NCBI RefSeq assembly: GCF_002224285.1
Contig: NZ_CP022436.1
Span: 1,178,001 to 1,242,000 of the forward strand
DNA from: Arthrobacter sp. YN
GTDB taxonomy: Bacteria; Actinomycetota; Actinomycetes; Actinomycetales; Micrococcaceae
Length of the DNA: 64,000 nucleotides
Direction of reading: 5' to 3'
Shown piece after piece: positions 35,614 through 43,710 of the stretch (positions are counted from its first letter, which is position 1; every line of letters starts with the position of its first letter). A program made the position numbers and the translations under genes. The notes below the pieces were generated by a model. The model saw nothing but the letters and a program-made list of their open reading frames with translations. It was not told the DNA's origin and ran no database searches.

Positions 35614-37383
35614 ATGCCAACCTTCACTATCGGCGAGCAGGACTTCATGCTTGACGGTCAGGCCCACCGCATCCTTTCCGGCGCCCTGCATTACTTCCGC
35701 GTCCATCCGGATCAATGGGCGGACCGGATCCGGAAGGCCAGGCAGATGGGGCTCAACACCATTGAGACCTACATTCCGTGGAACACCCATGCTCCGTCCC
35801 CTGAGGTCTTCGACACCTCGGGGGGCTTGGATCTGGGCCGTTTCCTGGACCTGATCGCTGCGGAAGGTATGCACGCGATCGTTCGCCCTGGTCCGTACAT
35901 CTGTGCGGAGTGGGACAACGGCGGGCTCCCTGCATGGTTGTTTGACCGCGGCGCTGCGGCCATTCGGGCCGATGATCCCGTGTATATGGCAGCCCTCACC
36001 GAGTACCTTGAACAGCTCGCCCCCATTCTTGTTCCCCGTCAGATCGACGCCGGCGGTCCCATCATCCTGATCCAGATTGAGAACGAGTACGGTGCCTACG
36101 GCGCTGACCGGTTCTACCTGGAAAAGCTCGTCAAGGTCAACCGGGAAATGGGGCTGACCGTGCCGTTCACCACGGTTGACCAGCCGCAGGACGACATGTT
36201 GGACAACGGCAGCCTCCCGGAACTGCACAAGACGGGCTCGTTCGGCAGCCGCTCTGCGGAGCGCCTGGAAACACTTCGCCGCCATCAGCCCACCGGCCCC
36301 CTCATGTGTTCTGAATTCTGGGTGGGCTGGTTCGATCACTGGGGCGCGCACCACCACACCACCACCGTGGAGCAGTCCGCCAACGATCTGGAGGTGCTGC
36401 TGGAGCTTGGCGCGTCCGTGAATATCTATATGTTCCACGGCGGCACCAACTTTGGATTCACCAACGGCGCCAACGACAAGGGCGTTTACCAGCCGATCGT
36501 TACCAGTTACGACTACGACGCCCCTTTGGACGAAGCTGGAAACCCGACGCCGAAGTACTGGGCCTTCCGCGAGGTCATTTCCAAATACACACCCCTCGAC
36601 GACGACGACGTGCCGGCACCTGCGCAACTCGGTTCCAGTTTTAGCGTCCCGCTGGCGCAGTCCCTCCCGCTGTGGGATTGCCTGGACCGGCTCGGGAGGT
36701 GGACCTCACACGAGGGAATCCGCTCCCACGATGACCTGGGCCACTACTCCGGCTTCACCCTTTACCGCAGGGAAATCGAAGTTTCCGGTCCCGCTGTGCT
36801 GGAGTTCGACGAAGTACGTGACAGGGCCCAGGTATTCCTGGACAGGGTGCCGGTGGGAATCCTCTCCCGGGATCACCATGAAAGTTCCCTGGCGTTGCCC
36901 CATGACGCGGTTGGCACGCTGGAAATCCTGGTGGAGGACCAAGGACGCGTGAACTACGGTCCCCGTTTGGGGGAGTCCAAGGGCCTGATCGGAAATGCCC
37001 GGATCAACGGAGAAACTCTCTGGAACTGGGACATCCTTCCCTTGGAACTCGACGACGCAGTTCCGGTCTCAGCGGTGTTGGAGGAACAGCCCTCCCTTCC
37101 TGACGTACCAGTGTCCGGGCCGGTCTTTGTCCATGGGACTTTTGACCTCCCCGGCGGCGGCGATACCTTCCTTTCCACCATGGGTTGGACCAAGGGCGTG
37201 GTGTGGATCAACGGCTTCTGCCTGGGCCGGTACTGGTCCCGCGGACCGCAGGCCACGCTTTACGTTCCCGGCCCCCTCCTGCGAAAGCACGGCAACACCA
37301 TCACCATGCTTGAACTCCAGGCGGCCTCCCACAGCACGGTTTCTTTCGTGGCCAGCCACGATCTTGGCCATACGGAGTTCTGA
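35614..37383 (+). CDS. Beta-galactosidase, GH35
   Basis: A 589-residue GH35 enzyme without signal peptide, so intracellular. The N-terminal TIM barrel has LSGALHYFRVHPDQW, RPGPYICAEWDNGGLP, the acid/base in IQIENEYG (second Glu, E158) and the nucleophile in MCSEFWVGWFDHWG (E234), then MFHGGTNFG. C-terminal beta domains follow. ATG 35614 begins the conserved sequence; a longer open frame overlapping the binding-protein gene has no support. It should release galactose from imported beta-galacto-oligosaccharides. Confidence 0.92.
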   Translation: MPTFTIGEQDFMLDGQAHRILSGALHYFRVHPDQWADRIRKARQMGLNTIETYIPWNTHAPSPEVFDTSGGLDLGRFLDLIAAEGMHAIVRPGPYICAEWDNGGLPAWLFDRGAAAIRADDPVYMAALTEYLEQLAPILVPRQIDAGGPIILIQIENEYGAYGADRFYLEKLVKVNREMGLTVPFTTVDQPQDDMLDNGSLPELHKTGSFGSRSAERLETLRRHQPTGPLMCSEFWVGWFDHWGAHHHTTTVEQSANDLEVLLELGASVNIYMFHGGTNFGFTNGANDKGVYQPIVTSYDYDAPLDEAGNPTPKYWAFREVISKYTPLDDDDVPAPAQLGSSFSVPLAQSLPLWDCLDRLGRWTSHEGIRSHDDLGHYSGFTLYRREIEVSGPAVLEFDEVRDRAQVFLDRVPVGILSRDHHESSLALPHDAVGTLEILVEDQGRVNYGPRLGESKGLIGNARINGETLWNWDILPLELDDAVPVSAVLEEQPSLPDVPVSGPVFVHGTFDLPGGGDTFLSTMGWTKGVVWINGFCLGRYWSRGPQATLYVPGPLLRKHGNTITMLELQAASHSTVSFVASHDLGHTEF

Positions 37384-37385
37384 CC

Positions 37386-38450
37386 ATGACGCTGACTCAA
37401 GCAACAACGGCAGGAACTGCTGCTCCGACCGGCCGTCAGTTTCGGATTTCCGCGGAATCGGAGACAGATGGCCGCGTGGTCGCGGCGGTGATCACGGAGG
37501 TCGGCGGCACCATCCGCAGCCTCACCGTGGACGGCGAGCCTCTGATCGAGGAGTTCCCCGAGTTCGGTCTCCCCAAACACTGTGAGGGCGAGATCCTCAT
37601 TCCTTGGTCCAACAGGGTCCGGGATGGGCGATGGCCGCATGACGGGAAAGAACTCCAACTGGCCATCAGCGAACCCGGGCGTGGCAACGCCATTCACGGC
37701 CTGGTCAGGTTACGTCCTCACACGATGGTTCGCCGGTCCGCCAGCGAGCTGACCCTTCACGTTCGGATCTACCCGAGCGACGGTTATCCGTTCGCTGTGG
37801 ACGTGGAGACCACGTATTCGGTATCTCCGGAGGGGCTGGCGGTCACTCACGCTTTGACCAACAAGTCAGCCAAGCCCGCCCCTGTGGCCATTGGTTCCCA
37901 TCCGTACATGCGGGTGGGTGCCACACCCATGCAGGACGTTTCCTTGACCATCAACGCTGCCTCCTATGTGGTGGTGGATGAGCGTCTGAATCCCGTGGGG
38001 ACGTCCCCTGTCTCCGGGACGCCCATGGATCTGTCCGCAGGGCCCAAGGTGGGCTGGCTGCACCTGGACACAGCATTCCTGGATCTCACTCCGGCGCCGG
38101 ACGGAATGTACCGTCACCTCCTGGAGGCGCCCAATGGTGACGCCGTGGAGGTCTGGGGCGATGCCAACTACCAGTACGCGCAGGTGTACACCACCACGAG
38201 CTATCCAGCGGGAGGCCACCGGACCGCGGTAGCGGTGGAACCCATGACGGCGCTCCCCAACGCCTTCAACTCCGGAGCCGGCCTGCGCTGGCTAGAACCG
38301 GGGAGGAATGGATCTCGACCTGGGGGATTTCACACCGGCTCGGCCCCGCACAGGGCAACCACCATAGAGGAGAGAACTGACCATGGCATGGCTAGTAACT
38401 GGAGGAGCCGGCTACATCGGCTCCCACGTAGCCCAAGCACTCATGGATGA
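37386..38450 (+). CDS. Aldose 1-epimerase family protein, C-terminus frameshifted
   Basis: A galactose mutarotase-like protein with IPWSNRVRDGRWP, NAIHGLVRLRPH, AIGSHPYMRVG (catalytic His region) and VAVEPMTALPNAFNSG (catalytic Glu). It starts two bases after the GH35 stop. After LRWLEPG the frame runs into RNGSRPGGFH... and ends at 38450, overlapping galE by 68 bases. Adding one G to the GGGG at 38300-38303 restores GEEWISTWGISHRLG, the expected family ending, and a stop at 38378-38380, two bases before galE. So the last ~25 native residues are in the wrong frame. The catalytic part is intact, so a truncated activity is possible. Confidence 0.8.
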   Translation: MTLTQATTAGTAAPTGRQFRISAESETDGRVVAAVITEVGGTIRSLTVDGEPLIEEFPEFGLPKHCEGEILIPWSNRVRDGRWPHDGKELQLAISEPGRGNAIHGLVRLRPHTMVRRSASELTLHVRIYPSDGYPFAVDVETTYSVSPEGLAVTHALTNKSAKPAPVAIGSHPYMRVGATPMQDVSLTINAASYVVVDERLNPVGTSPVSGTPMDLSAGPKVGWLHLDTAFLDLTPAPDGMYRHLLEAPNGDAVEVWGDANYQYAQVYTTTSYPAGGHRTAVAVEPMTALPNAFNSGAGLRWLEPGRNGSRPGGFHTGSAPHRATTIEERTDHGMASNWRSRLHRLPRSPSTHG

Positions 38451-39357
38451 CGGCCACCACGTGGTGGTCATCGATGACCTGTCCAGCGGCAAGCGCGGAT
38501 TTGTGCAGGAAGGCGCAGCCTTCGAACAGGGATCCCTGCTGGATACTGGTTTCCTTAAAGACGTCTTCGCACGCCACGACGTGGCCGGCGTGATCCACTT
38601 AGCGGGTTTCAAGTACGCCGGCGTATCGGTTGAATGGCCGCTTCACACCTATTTCCAGAACGTCACCGGTACGGGAAACCTGCTCGCCGCCATGGAAGCA
38701 GCCTCTGTACGGGCGATCGTCTTTTCCTCCAGTGCCGCCGTTTATGGGAATACGGATGTGGATCTCGTGACCGAATCGACGCCCACGAGGCCGGAATCTC
38801 CCTATGGAGAATCCAAGCTCATTGGTGAGTGGCTCATCGCCGACCAATCACGGGCAACCGGGCTTCGCCATACATCCCTCCGGTATTTCAACGTTGTTGG
38901 CTCCGGGATTCCGGACGTGGTGGATGTCAGTCCGCACAACCTGTTCCCCTTGGTCTTCCAAGCGCTGAAGGATGGCGCAACGCCGAAGATCTTTGGTACT
39001 GCCTATGCCACGCCGGACGGCAGCTGCGTCAGGGATTACGTCCACGTTGCCGACGTTGCCGCGGCCCACGTGGAAGCTGCCCGGAAACTCCAAGAGGGCG
39101 TTGATCTTGAACCCGTCTACAACCTTGGCAGCGGTACCGGGGTATCTGTCCGTCAGATCATGACCGAAATGGCCTCTGTGACGGAGATTCAGTTCGCTCC
39201 ACAGATTTGCGCAGCCCGGCCCGGCGATCCTGCCCGGATCGTCGCTTCCGGCGAACTGGCACGCCGGGACATCGCCTGGGAACCGAGGCATACGCTCCGG
39301 GACATGATCTCCAGCGCCTGGGCGGCAGCCGGGAACCAGAAGTTATCCACCCACTAG
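38383..39357 (+). CDS. galE: UDP-glucose 4-epimerase
   Basis: A 324-residue short-chain epimerase with the NAD-binding GGAGYIGSHVA at the N-terminus, SSSAAVYG and the catalytic YGESK motif, and the SPYGESKLIGEW/LRYFNVVGS blocks of GalE. ATG 38383 has GAGGAGAG upstream. It interconverts UDP-galactose and UDP-glucose, so that galactose from galactan can enter central metabolism, or supplies UDP-galactose for cell-surface glycans. galK and galT are not in the window. Confidence 0.92.
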   Translation: MAWLVTGGAGYIGSHVAQALMDDGHHVVVIDDLSSGKRGFVQEGAAFEQGSLLDTGFLKDVFARHDVAGVIHLAGFKYAGVSVEWPLHTYFQNVTGTGNLLAAMEAASVRAIVFSSSAAVYGNTDVDLVTESTPTRPESPYGESKLIGEWLIADQSRATGLRHTSLRYFNVVGSGIPDVVDVSPHNLFPLVFQALKDGATPKIFGTAYATPDGSCVRDYVHVADVAAAHVEAARKLQEGVDLEPVYNLGSGTGVSVRQIMTEMASVTEIQFAPQICAARPGDPARIVASGELARRDIAWEPRHTLRDMISSAWAAAGNQKLSTH

Positions 39358-39387
39358 CACTGCAACGCACTATCCCAAAGGAACATC

Positions 39388-39603
39388 ATGATCGACGCCC
39401 CGGAACTGCTGGCTACTGTCACGGCTACCAGCAAGACCACCATGGAAATCAACCTCAACGCCGCCATCCAGGCTGCGGAGCAGCGCGCGCGCAATGAAGG
39501 CCGCTGCGGGATCCTGGTCACGCGGCTGGACTATGCGTCTTACACGGTGGAGCTCTCACCGGACGTGCCCTACGGCTACACCTATGAGAAGCATGACGCC
39601 TGA
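39388..39603 (+). CDS. Small hypothetical protein (71 aa)
   Basis: A soluble 71-residue protein with a helix (NLNAAIQAAEQRARNEGRC) followed by a beta-type segment GILVTRLDYASYTVELS and DVPYGYTYE. ATG 39388 has an AAAGGAAC ribosome site. It lies 30 bases after galE and its end overlaps the LPATG gene start. No function recognised; the compact fold and operon position suggest a real gene. Confidence 0.65.
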   Translation: MIDAPELLATVTATSKTTMEINLNAAIQAAEQRARNEGRCGILVTRLDYASYTVELSPDVPYGYTYEKHDA

Positions 39604-39958
39604 GGCGAAGGTATCGCGGGGCGCGCCTCGCTCCACCCGCCGGCGCTTCACTGTTCGAATCCGTTCAGCGGATTCGGCCAGGATCCTCTTGTCATGCGTG
39701 CTGGTCGGCTTCAGCCTGGTGCTGGGCCTTACGCCGGGGTGGGCTTCGGAGATCAACGGCTCCGACATCAAGATCAGTGTTGACATTGCGCCGCGCACAC
39801 AATGTAGCGGCCAGTGCGTTCCGAACGGACTCCCCGCGACAGGCCTCGACCCCGTAGGGGCCCTCGTGGCTGCCGGGCTCTGCGGCGGGACCGGGGTGCT
39901 CCTCCTGTTCGTCGGGCGCGGGCAAGCCGCTACGCGACGCCTTCCCAAGGGCGGCTAG
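39593..39958 (+). CDS. Small LPXTG-anchored surface protein
   Basis: A 121-residue protein with a basic N-terminus, a signal/TM segment (ILLSCVLVGFSLVLGLTPGWAS, residues ~36-57, given by its ends), a short exported region with CSGQC, then LPATG at residues 80-84, a hydrophobic helix and a RRLPKGG positive tail. This is a sortase-anchoring signal on a very small protein, as found for CscD-type partners of WxL systems. ATG 39593 overlaps the upstream stop by 11 bases; GAGAAG precedes it. No sortase gene is in the window. Confidence 0.68.
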   Translation: MTPEAKVSRGAPRSTRRRFTVRIRSADSARILLSCVLVGFSLVLGLTPGWASEINGSDIKISVDIAPRTQCSGQCVPNGLPATGLDPVGALVAAGLCGGTGVLLLFVGRGQAATRRLPKGG

Positions 39959-40279
39959 GCCAAGGACGCGACATCATGGATCCACGCCCCGCCAAAAGGT
40001 ACAAAAACCCCTTGCCGGGTGCCAATATTCCGTGTAAGTTTACGTAAACATTCTTAAGAATCTTTGCACCTGGTTACCTGAATCACCTGCCCCGGTGCGC
40101 ACAGCCGCGCATCGCCCAGCATGCCCACCCACCCTCGAGGCAACCGCTCACAGCGGGCGGGGAGGGTGGAATTTCGCCCAACTGGACTCCGTATACGAGC
40201 ACGGAGTCCGCCCTGGCGCTTCCCTTACCGACACCTCAGGATATGAATCTCCCCCGCATTGCAATGAAGGAGCAAGACG
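39959..40279 (+). other. 321-bp leader/promoter region of WxL gene 2
   Basis: No gene seen. It holds a LacI operator (40036-40051) about 230 bases before the WxL start and two hairpins in the probable 5' leader: CCACCCTC (40129-40136) with GAGGGTGG (40162-40169), and GGACTCCGT (40184-40192) with ACGGAGTCC (40201-40209). Confidence 0.55.
40036..40051. promoter_or_regulatory. LacI-type operator before WxL gene 2
   Basis: AAGTTTACGTAAACAT, one mismatch to consensus. It links the surface protein gene to the sugar regulon. Confidence 0.78.
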
Positions 40280-40903
40280 ATGAGCAAAACAAGCTTGATC
40301 GTAAGAATCTCAGCAGTTGCCGCTGGCACTGCCGTACTGGCCGGCGTGGCCGGAGCCGCACTGGCTGAAGAAAACCATGGCGACCAGGACGTCGACGTGA
40401 ACGTGGCGATTGCGCAGATCGATGAGCCCGGAATTCTGGCCATGAGCGTGGCAGGAACCACGGCCACCCTGACCGAAGCCGGCTCGTCTCCCACCGTCCG
40501 CCAGTTCACGGGTTCGCTGCCCACGGTAACGGTGACTGATACACGACTCCCGGACCAGATCCCGGCCGGCGCCGGCTGGTACGTCATTGGTACATCCACC
40601 GACTTCACGGGAACCACGGGCCAGCCGGCGATCGGGGCTGGACATTTGGGGTGGTCTCCTTCGCTGATTGACGGTGGTGAATCGGGGCAGGTTGCCGAGG
40701 GCGACGTTGTGGAAACGGTCATGGACTCGGGTGCGGACGCAGTGGGCCTGGTGGACCAGGAATTGCTGGCCCTGGCCCTGGACTCAGCCGCGGTTGCGCC
40801 TGAAGGGCAGTGGACCGCAACGGCCGGATTGTTCCTCCGTACGCCGGCTACCGTCGCGCCCGGCGACTACACCGCGAACCTGACGTTGTCGTTGTTCGAG
40901 TAG
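40280..40903 (+). CDS. WxL-like surface protein, copy 2
   Basis: A 207-residue exported protein with a signal peptide ending near GAALA-EEN (residue ~31). It matches WxL copy 1 along its length (roughly two thirds identical by eye), including NHGDQDVDVNV, LAMSVAGT, HLGW and VGLVDQELLALALDS. The first WxL-type motif is HLGWSPSL, while the C-terminal one is DYTANLTLSLFE with Leu in place of Trp. ATG 40280 has AAGGAGCAAG upstream. It has its own promoter with a LacI operator and ends at a terminator. Likely attached to the wall through the DUF916 partner at 21369. Confidence 0.65.
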   Translation: MSKTSLIVRISAVAAGTAVLAGVAGAALAEENHGDQDVDVNVAIAQIDEPGILAMSVAGTTATLTEAGSSPTVRQFTGSLPTVTVTDTRLPDQIPAGAGWYVIGTSTDFTGTTGQPAIGAGHLGWSPSLIDGGESGQVAEGDVVETVMDSGADAVGLVDQELLALALDSAAVAPEGQWTATAGLFLRTPATVAPGDYTANLTLSLFE

Positions 40904-40914
40904 ACGCATTGGTG

Positions 40915-40945
40915 GTCCGGCTCCTGGGGGAGCCGGACTATTTTT
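40915..40945 (+). terminator. Terminator after WxL gene 2
   Basis: GTCCGGCTCC (40915-40924) pairs perfectly with GGAGCCGGAC (40929-40938) over a TGGG loop and is followed by TATTTTT, a textbook intrinsic terminator. Confidence 0.88.
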
Positions 40946-41005
40946 GTGTCCAGTATGAAAAAGTTGCAGAGAAATGTCCTGACTGCCGAATACAAGGAGC
41001 GCCCA

Positions 41006-41607
41006 TTGATTCCCGAAATAGCTGGACTTCCTTCCCTTGAGTGGACGTCATCGCCCAGCCACGCGAGCTACGACGACGCCGAGGGAACACTTACGCTCAC
41101 GGCAGCGCCCGGCGTCGATTGGTCCAACGACTCGCTCGGGGCGAACAGCAGCACCGGGCCTCGGCCCTGGCTTTCACGGCTCCAACGTCGTTCTCGTTGT
41201 CGGCCAGGGTCATGGTGGCCTCGCCACGCACAACGTTCGACGCCGGTGTGCTGGCTTTGTGGACGGACAGCGACCACTGGGCCAAGCTTTGCTTCGAGTA
41301 CTCTCCGAAAGGGGAGGCCATGGTGGTCAGCGTGGTGACCAATACCTACTCTGATGACTCGAACGGTCCGGTGGTGACCGCACCGTGGGTCTACCTGCGG
41401 GTCAGCCGGGTGGGTCCCGCTTGGGCGTTCCACTCGTCAACCGACGGGCGGGACTGGTCCTTTGTTCGTCTTTTCAGGCTGGACACCGACAAACCTGTCC
41501 GCGTTGGGTTCATGTCGCAGGCGCCCATGGGGGATAGCTGCGAGGCGCGGTTCGACAGCATCAAATTCATAGAGGCAGCACCGGAGAACCTCCGCGACGG
41601 CAGCTAA
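41006..41607 (+). pseudogene. DUF1349 family protein, interrupted by a frameshift
   Basis: The first frame from TTG 41006 (AAGGAGCG upstream) encodes IPEIAGLPSLEWTSSPS through VDWSNDSLG; the next frame, ending at 41607, continues EQQHRASALAFTAPTSFSL, FDAGVLALW and LCFEYSPKGEAMVVSVVT, the core of DUF1349 (concanavalin-like jelly roll, regulation of enolase protein 1 family). One added G at GGGG 41138-41141 would join them as LGGEQQHR. The complete protein would be about 200 residues. Either a sequencing error or an inactivating mutation. It probably binds a carbohydrate; no enzyme activity is established for the family. Confidence 0.8.
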
Positions 41608-42088
41608 GCCCCCGGCCACGCAGCCCGGGCCCTGAGGGCGCCGGGCCGCGCGGTCAGTGCTGTACGGCGATCCGTTCGGTGGCGACTGCATCATGCCCTA
41701 CTTCTCCGGTGCCGTTTTTCTTCTGCGCTGCCCGTTCGCCGACGCAGACTGTCTGCCGTGGCGCGGGCTCAAAGGGTGAACGCGATCGGGTGATGCATCT
41801 TTATCAGGATGCTCCCTGTACTGGCTGCCTCAGGGAATCGCAGGCACGGCGGTCGCCGTCGCGACCGGTGCGGGAGTGGGCAGAATGGCCGGTGCCGGTG
41901 CCGGTGCCGGCGTGACGGGTTCGACAGGTGCCGGCGCGGTGGTTGGCGGAGCCGTTGGCGTTACCGGCGGTACCGGTGCGGTGGTTGTCGGATTCGTTGG
42001 TTCCGTGGTTGGCGGCGTTGTTGGCGTTACTGGTGCGGTGGTTGGCGGCGTTGTTGGAACACCCGGCGTTGCCGGCGGTGACGTCGGA
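41608..42088 (-). other. Intergenic stretch containing the out-of-frame Pro/Thr-rich tail of the M23 gene
   Basis: Bases 41830 to about 42140 read on the minus strand, one frame away from the M23 gene, as a Pro/Thr-rich tail with TTPPTTAPVTPTTPPTTEP-type repeats ending at a stop at 41830-41832. This is wall-spanning linker composition and continues the composition of the M23 C-terminus. Bases 41608-41829 are very GC-rich with no gene seen. The Gly/Val-rich open frames on the plus strand here are shadows of the repeats. Confidence 0.6.
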
Positions 42089-43624
42089 CTAGACGCAGGC
42101 GGTGTGGTTGCCGGTGTGGGGCGGCTGTCGGTGCTGGGGAGTGGTTGGCGGCGCGAACGGTACCGGCGGGTCTGTGGCCGGCGGTGTGGGTGCCGGTGCC
42201 GGCGGTGGAGTCGTGGGACCGGCGGCAGGTGTCTCTTGGTTCCCAAGCGCGGTAGTGGGCGACCATTGCGGCACGTTCCATGCCGGCGTCGTACCTGTCT
42301 GCTGCGCGAAGCTGGTCAGCCGCAGCGCATTGACATACGCCTCAAATGCCAGGGGTACCAGGCTCCACACTGACGGATCGGCCAGTGTGCCGTTCACGAT
42401 GGTTTCAAAATGAAGATGGCACCCGGTGGACGCACCGGTTGAGCCAACAAGCCCTACGACGTCGGCAGCCAAGACCGTTTCTCCCTTGCGCACTGCGACG
42501 GACTGCAGGTGGTTGTAGGTGGTGACCAGGCCGCTGCCGTGGTCTATTTCCACCCGGTTTCCTCCGCCCCAAGGATGCCAGCCGACCTCGCGGACGGTTC
42601 CCTCATCAGCGGAATGCACCGGCGTGCCACAGGCTGCGGCGTAGTCCTGTCCCGTATGGAATTCTCCGGCGGAACCCGTCATGGGGTTGGTGCGCTGCCC
42701 GAACGGCGAACTCGGATGGAGGTTCACCAGCGGAGACATCAAGGTCCCTGGAATCAAGGTCCCTGGGCCAGGCCGGGCCGGGCGGCGGGACGTGACACCT
42801 GCGGTTGCGCCCCATGAGCCGCCGCTGAAGGAACAGGTGCCGGGTGCTGCCAGGCTTTGGGGGCCCAGGAAGCCCGCGATCTCCTCGGCCAACTGCCGGT
42901 ATTTGGTGTAGTGGTCAGGATCTTGGTTCCGCTGCACGCGGTGGATGGCAATGCTGGGAGGCAGAGCCTGCCAGTCCTTGACGTCTTTCAGGGCCAGGAA
43001 GAAGCTGGTTGCGCTGACAAAGGGATCCATGCGATCGGCGGAGGAGCCCCAGGCCCCATTGGCGCGCTGCTGGAACAGGCCCCGCGAGTCCGGCCCTGCG
43101 GCGTCACCGTAGTCCTTGCTCTCGAGGGACGATTCGCCAAGTGCGGCCTGAATGCCAAGGATCCGGGCATCGGCGGGTAGGGCCAACTCTTCCGCCGCCG
43201 CCACAATGGCGGAGGCGTTCCGGAGTTGGACGTCTGAAACGGGGCCGCCCGGTGGGAGCGCTCTGCCCCTGGTGTTCGTTTGCCCGCACAGCAGCGCCCC
43301 TATGCCATCCGAAGGTGCGAAGGTGGGTGACGTCGTCGTGGAGGCGCTTGAGGCCTGAAATGCGGGCTCGTTCGCGGAACCCCTGGATCCTGCTGGGCTC
43401 CCTGCTGCCGCCGCCGGAGCGGGTTCAGCGGTGTGTGCCTGGGCTTGCTCTGCGGAGGGGTGGAGAGTCTGAACAGCACCCGAAGGGAAGCTGCCGATCA
43501 AGGTTGCCGCAATGAGTACTGCCAGGGGCAGCGGGATCCGGTGGCGTGTCCGGGTGGCGGGCGGAACGTGCAGCGGGGTTACGCGGTGGTGGCCGTCAGA
43601 ATGGCCGGTATTCACGGCGCTCAC
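42089..43624 (-). CDS. Secreted cell-wall hydrolase: lytic transglycosylase-like + M23 peptidase
   Basis: A 511-residue exported protein with an N-terminal TM/signal segment (about 30-52) and an Ala/Ser-rich linker. Residues ~140-265 resemble an actinobacterial transglycosylase/lysozyme-like domain (GIQAALGESSLE, DSRGLFQQRANGAWG, HYTKYRQLAEEI). Residues ~315-440 are a LytM/M23 metallopeptidase with zinc motifs HTGQDYAAACGTPV and GCHLHFET. It should cut glycan strands and peptide crosslinks. The Pro/Thr-rich C-terminus ends early at 42089 after a net frame change near the CCCC at 42136-42139. GTG 43624 is the start given; GTG 43615 is possible. Two LacI operators lie upstream. Confidence 0.82.
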   Translation of the reverse strand: MSAVNTGHSDGHHRVTPLHVPPATRTRHRIPLPLAVLIAATLIGSFPSGAVQTLHPSAEQAQAHTAEPAPAAAAGSPAGSRGSANEPAFQASSASTTTSPTFAPSDGIGALLCGQTNTRGRALPPGGPVSDVQLRNASAIVAAAEELALPADARILGIQAALGESSLESKDYGDAAGPDSRGLFQQRANGAWGSSADRMDPFVSATSFFLALKDVKDWQALPPSIAIHRVQRNQDPDHYTKYRQLAEEIAGFLGPQSLAAPGTCSFSGGSWGATAGVTSRRPARPGPGTLIPGTLMSPLVNLHPSSPFGQRTNPMTGSAGEFHTGQDYAAACGTPVHSADEGTVREVGWHPWGGGNRVEIDHGSGLVTTYNHLQSVAVRKGETVLAADVVGLVGSTGASTGCHLHFETIVNGTLADPSVWSLVPLAFEAYVNALRLTSFAQQTGTTPAWNVPQWSPTTALGNQETPAAGPTTPPPAPAPTPPATDPPVPFAPPTTPQHRQPPHTGNHTACV

Positions 43625-43693
43625 CGTTAGGGGCGGGGTCTAGCCCGGCCAAAGAGTTGGAGGTCGACGACATTGTCTAGATCCGATCCGGAT

Positions 43694-43709
43694 ATGTTTA
43701 CGTGAACAT
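43694..43709. promoter_or_regulatory. LacI-type operator before the M23 gene, proximal copy
   Basis: ATGTTTACGTGAACAT, one mismatch, identical to the site at 22529-22544. It lies 70 bases upstream of the M23 start on the minus strand. Confidence 0.8.
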
Positions 43710-43710
43710 G

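Noticed and set aside
39653..39662. GTTCGAATCC, the typical tRNA T-loop sequence
   Set aside because: Flanking bases do not form a T stem and there is no acceptor, D or anticodon arm; it is codons inside the LPATG gene.
41876..42373. Plus-strand Gly/Val-rich protein (GAGAGV, VVGGVVG repeats)
   Set aside because: It is the reverse reading of the Pro/Thr-rich tail repeats of the M23 gene and lacks a ribosome site.
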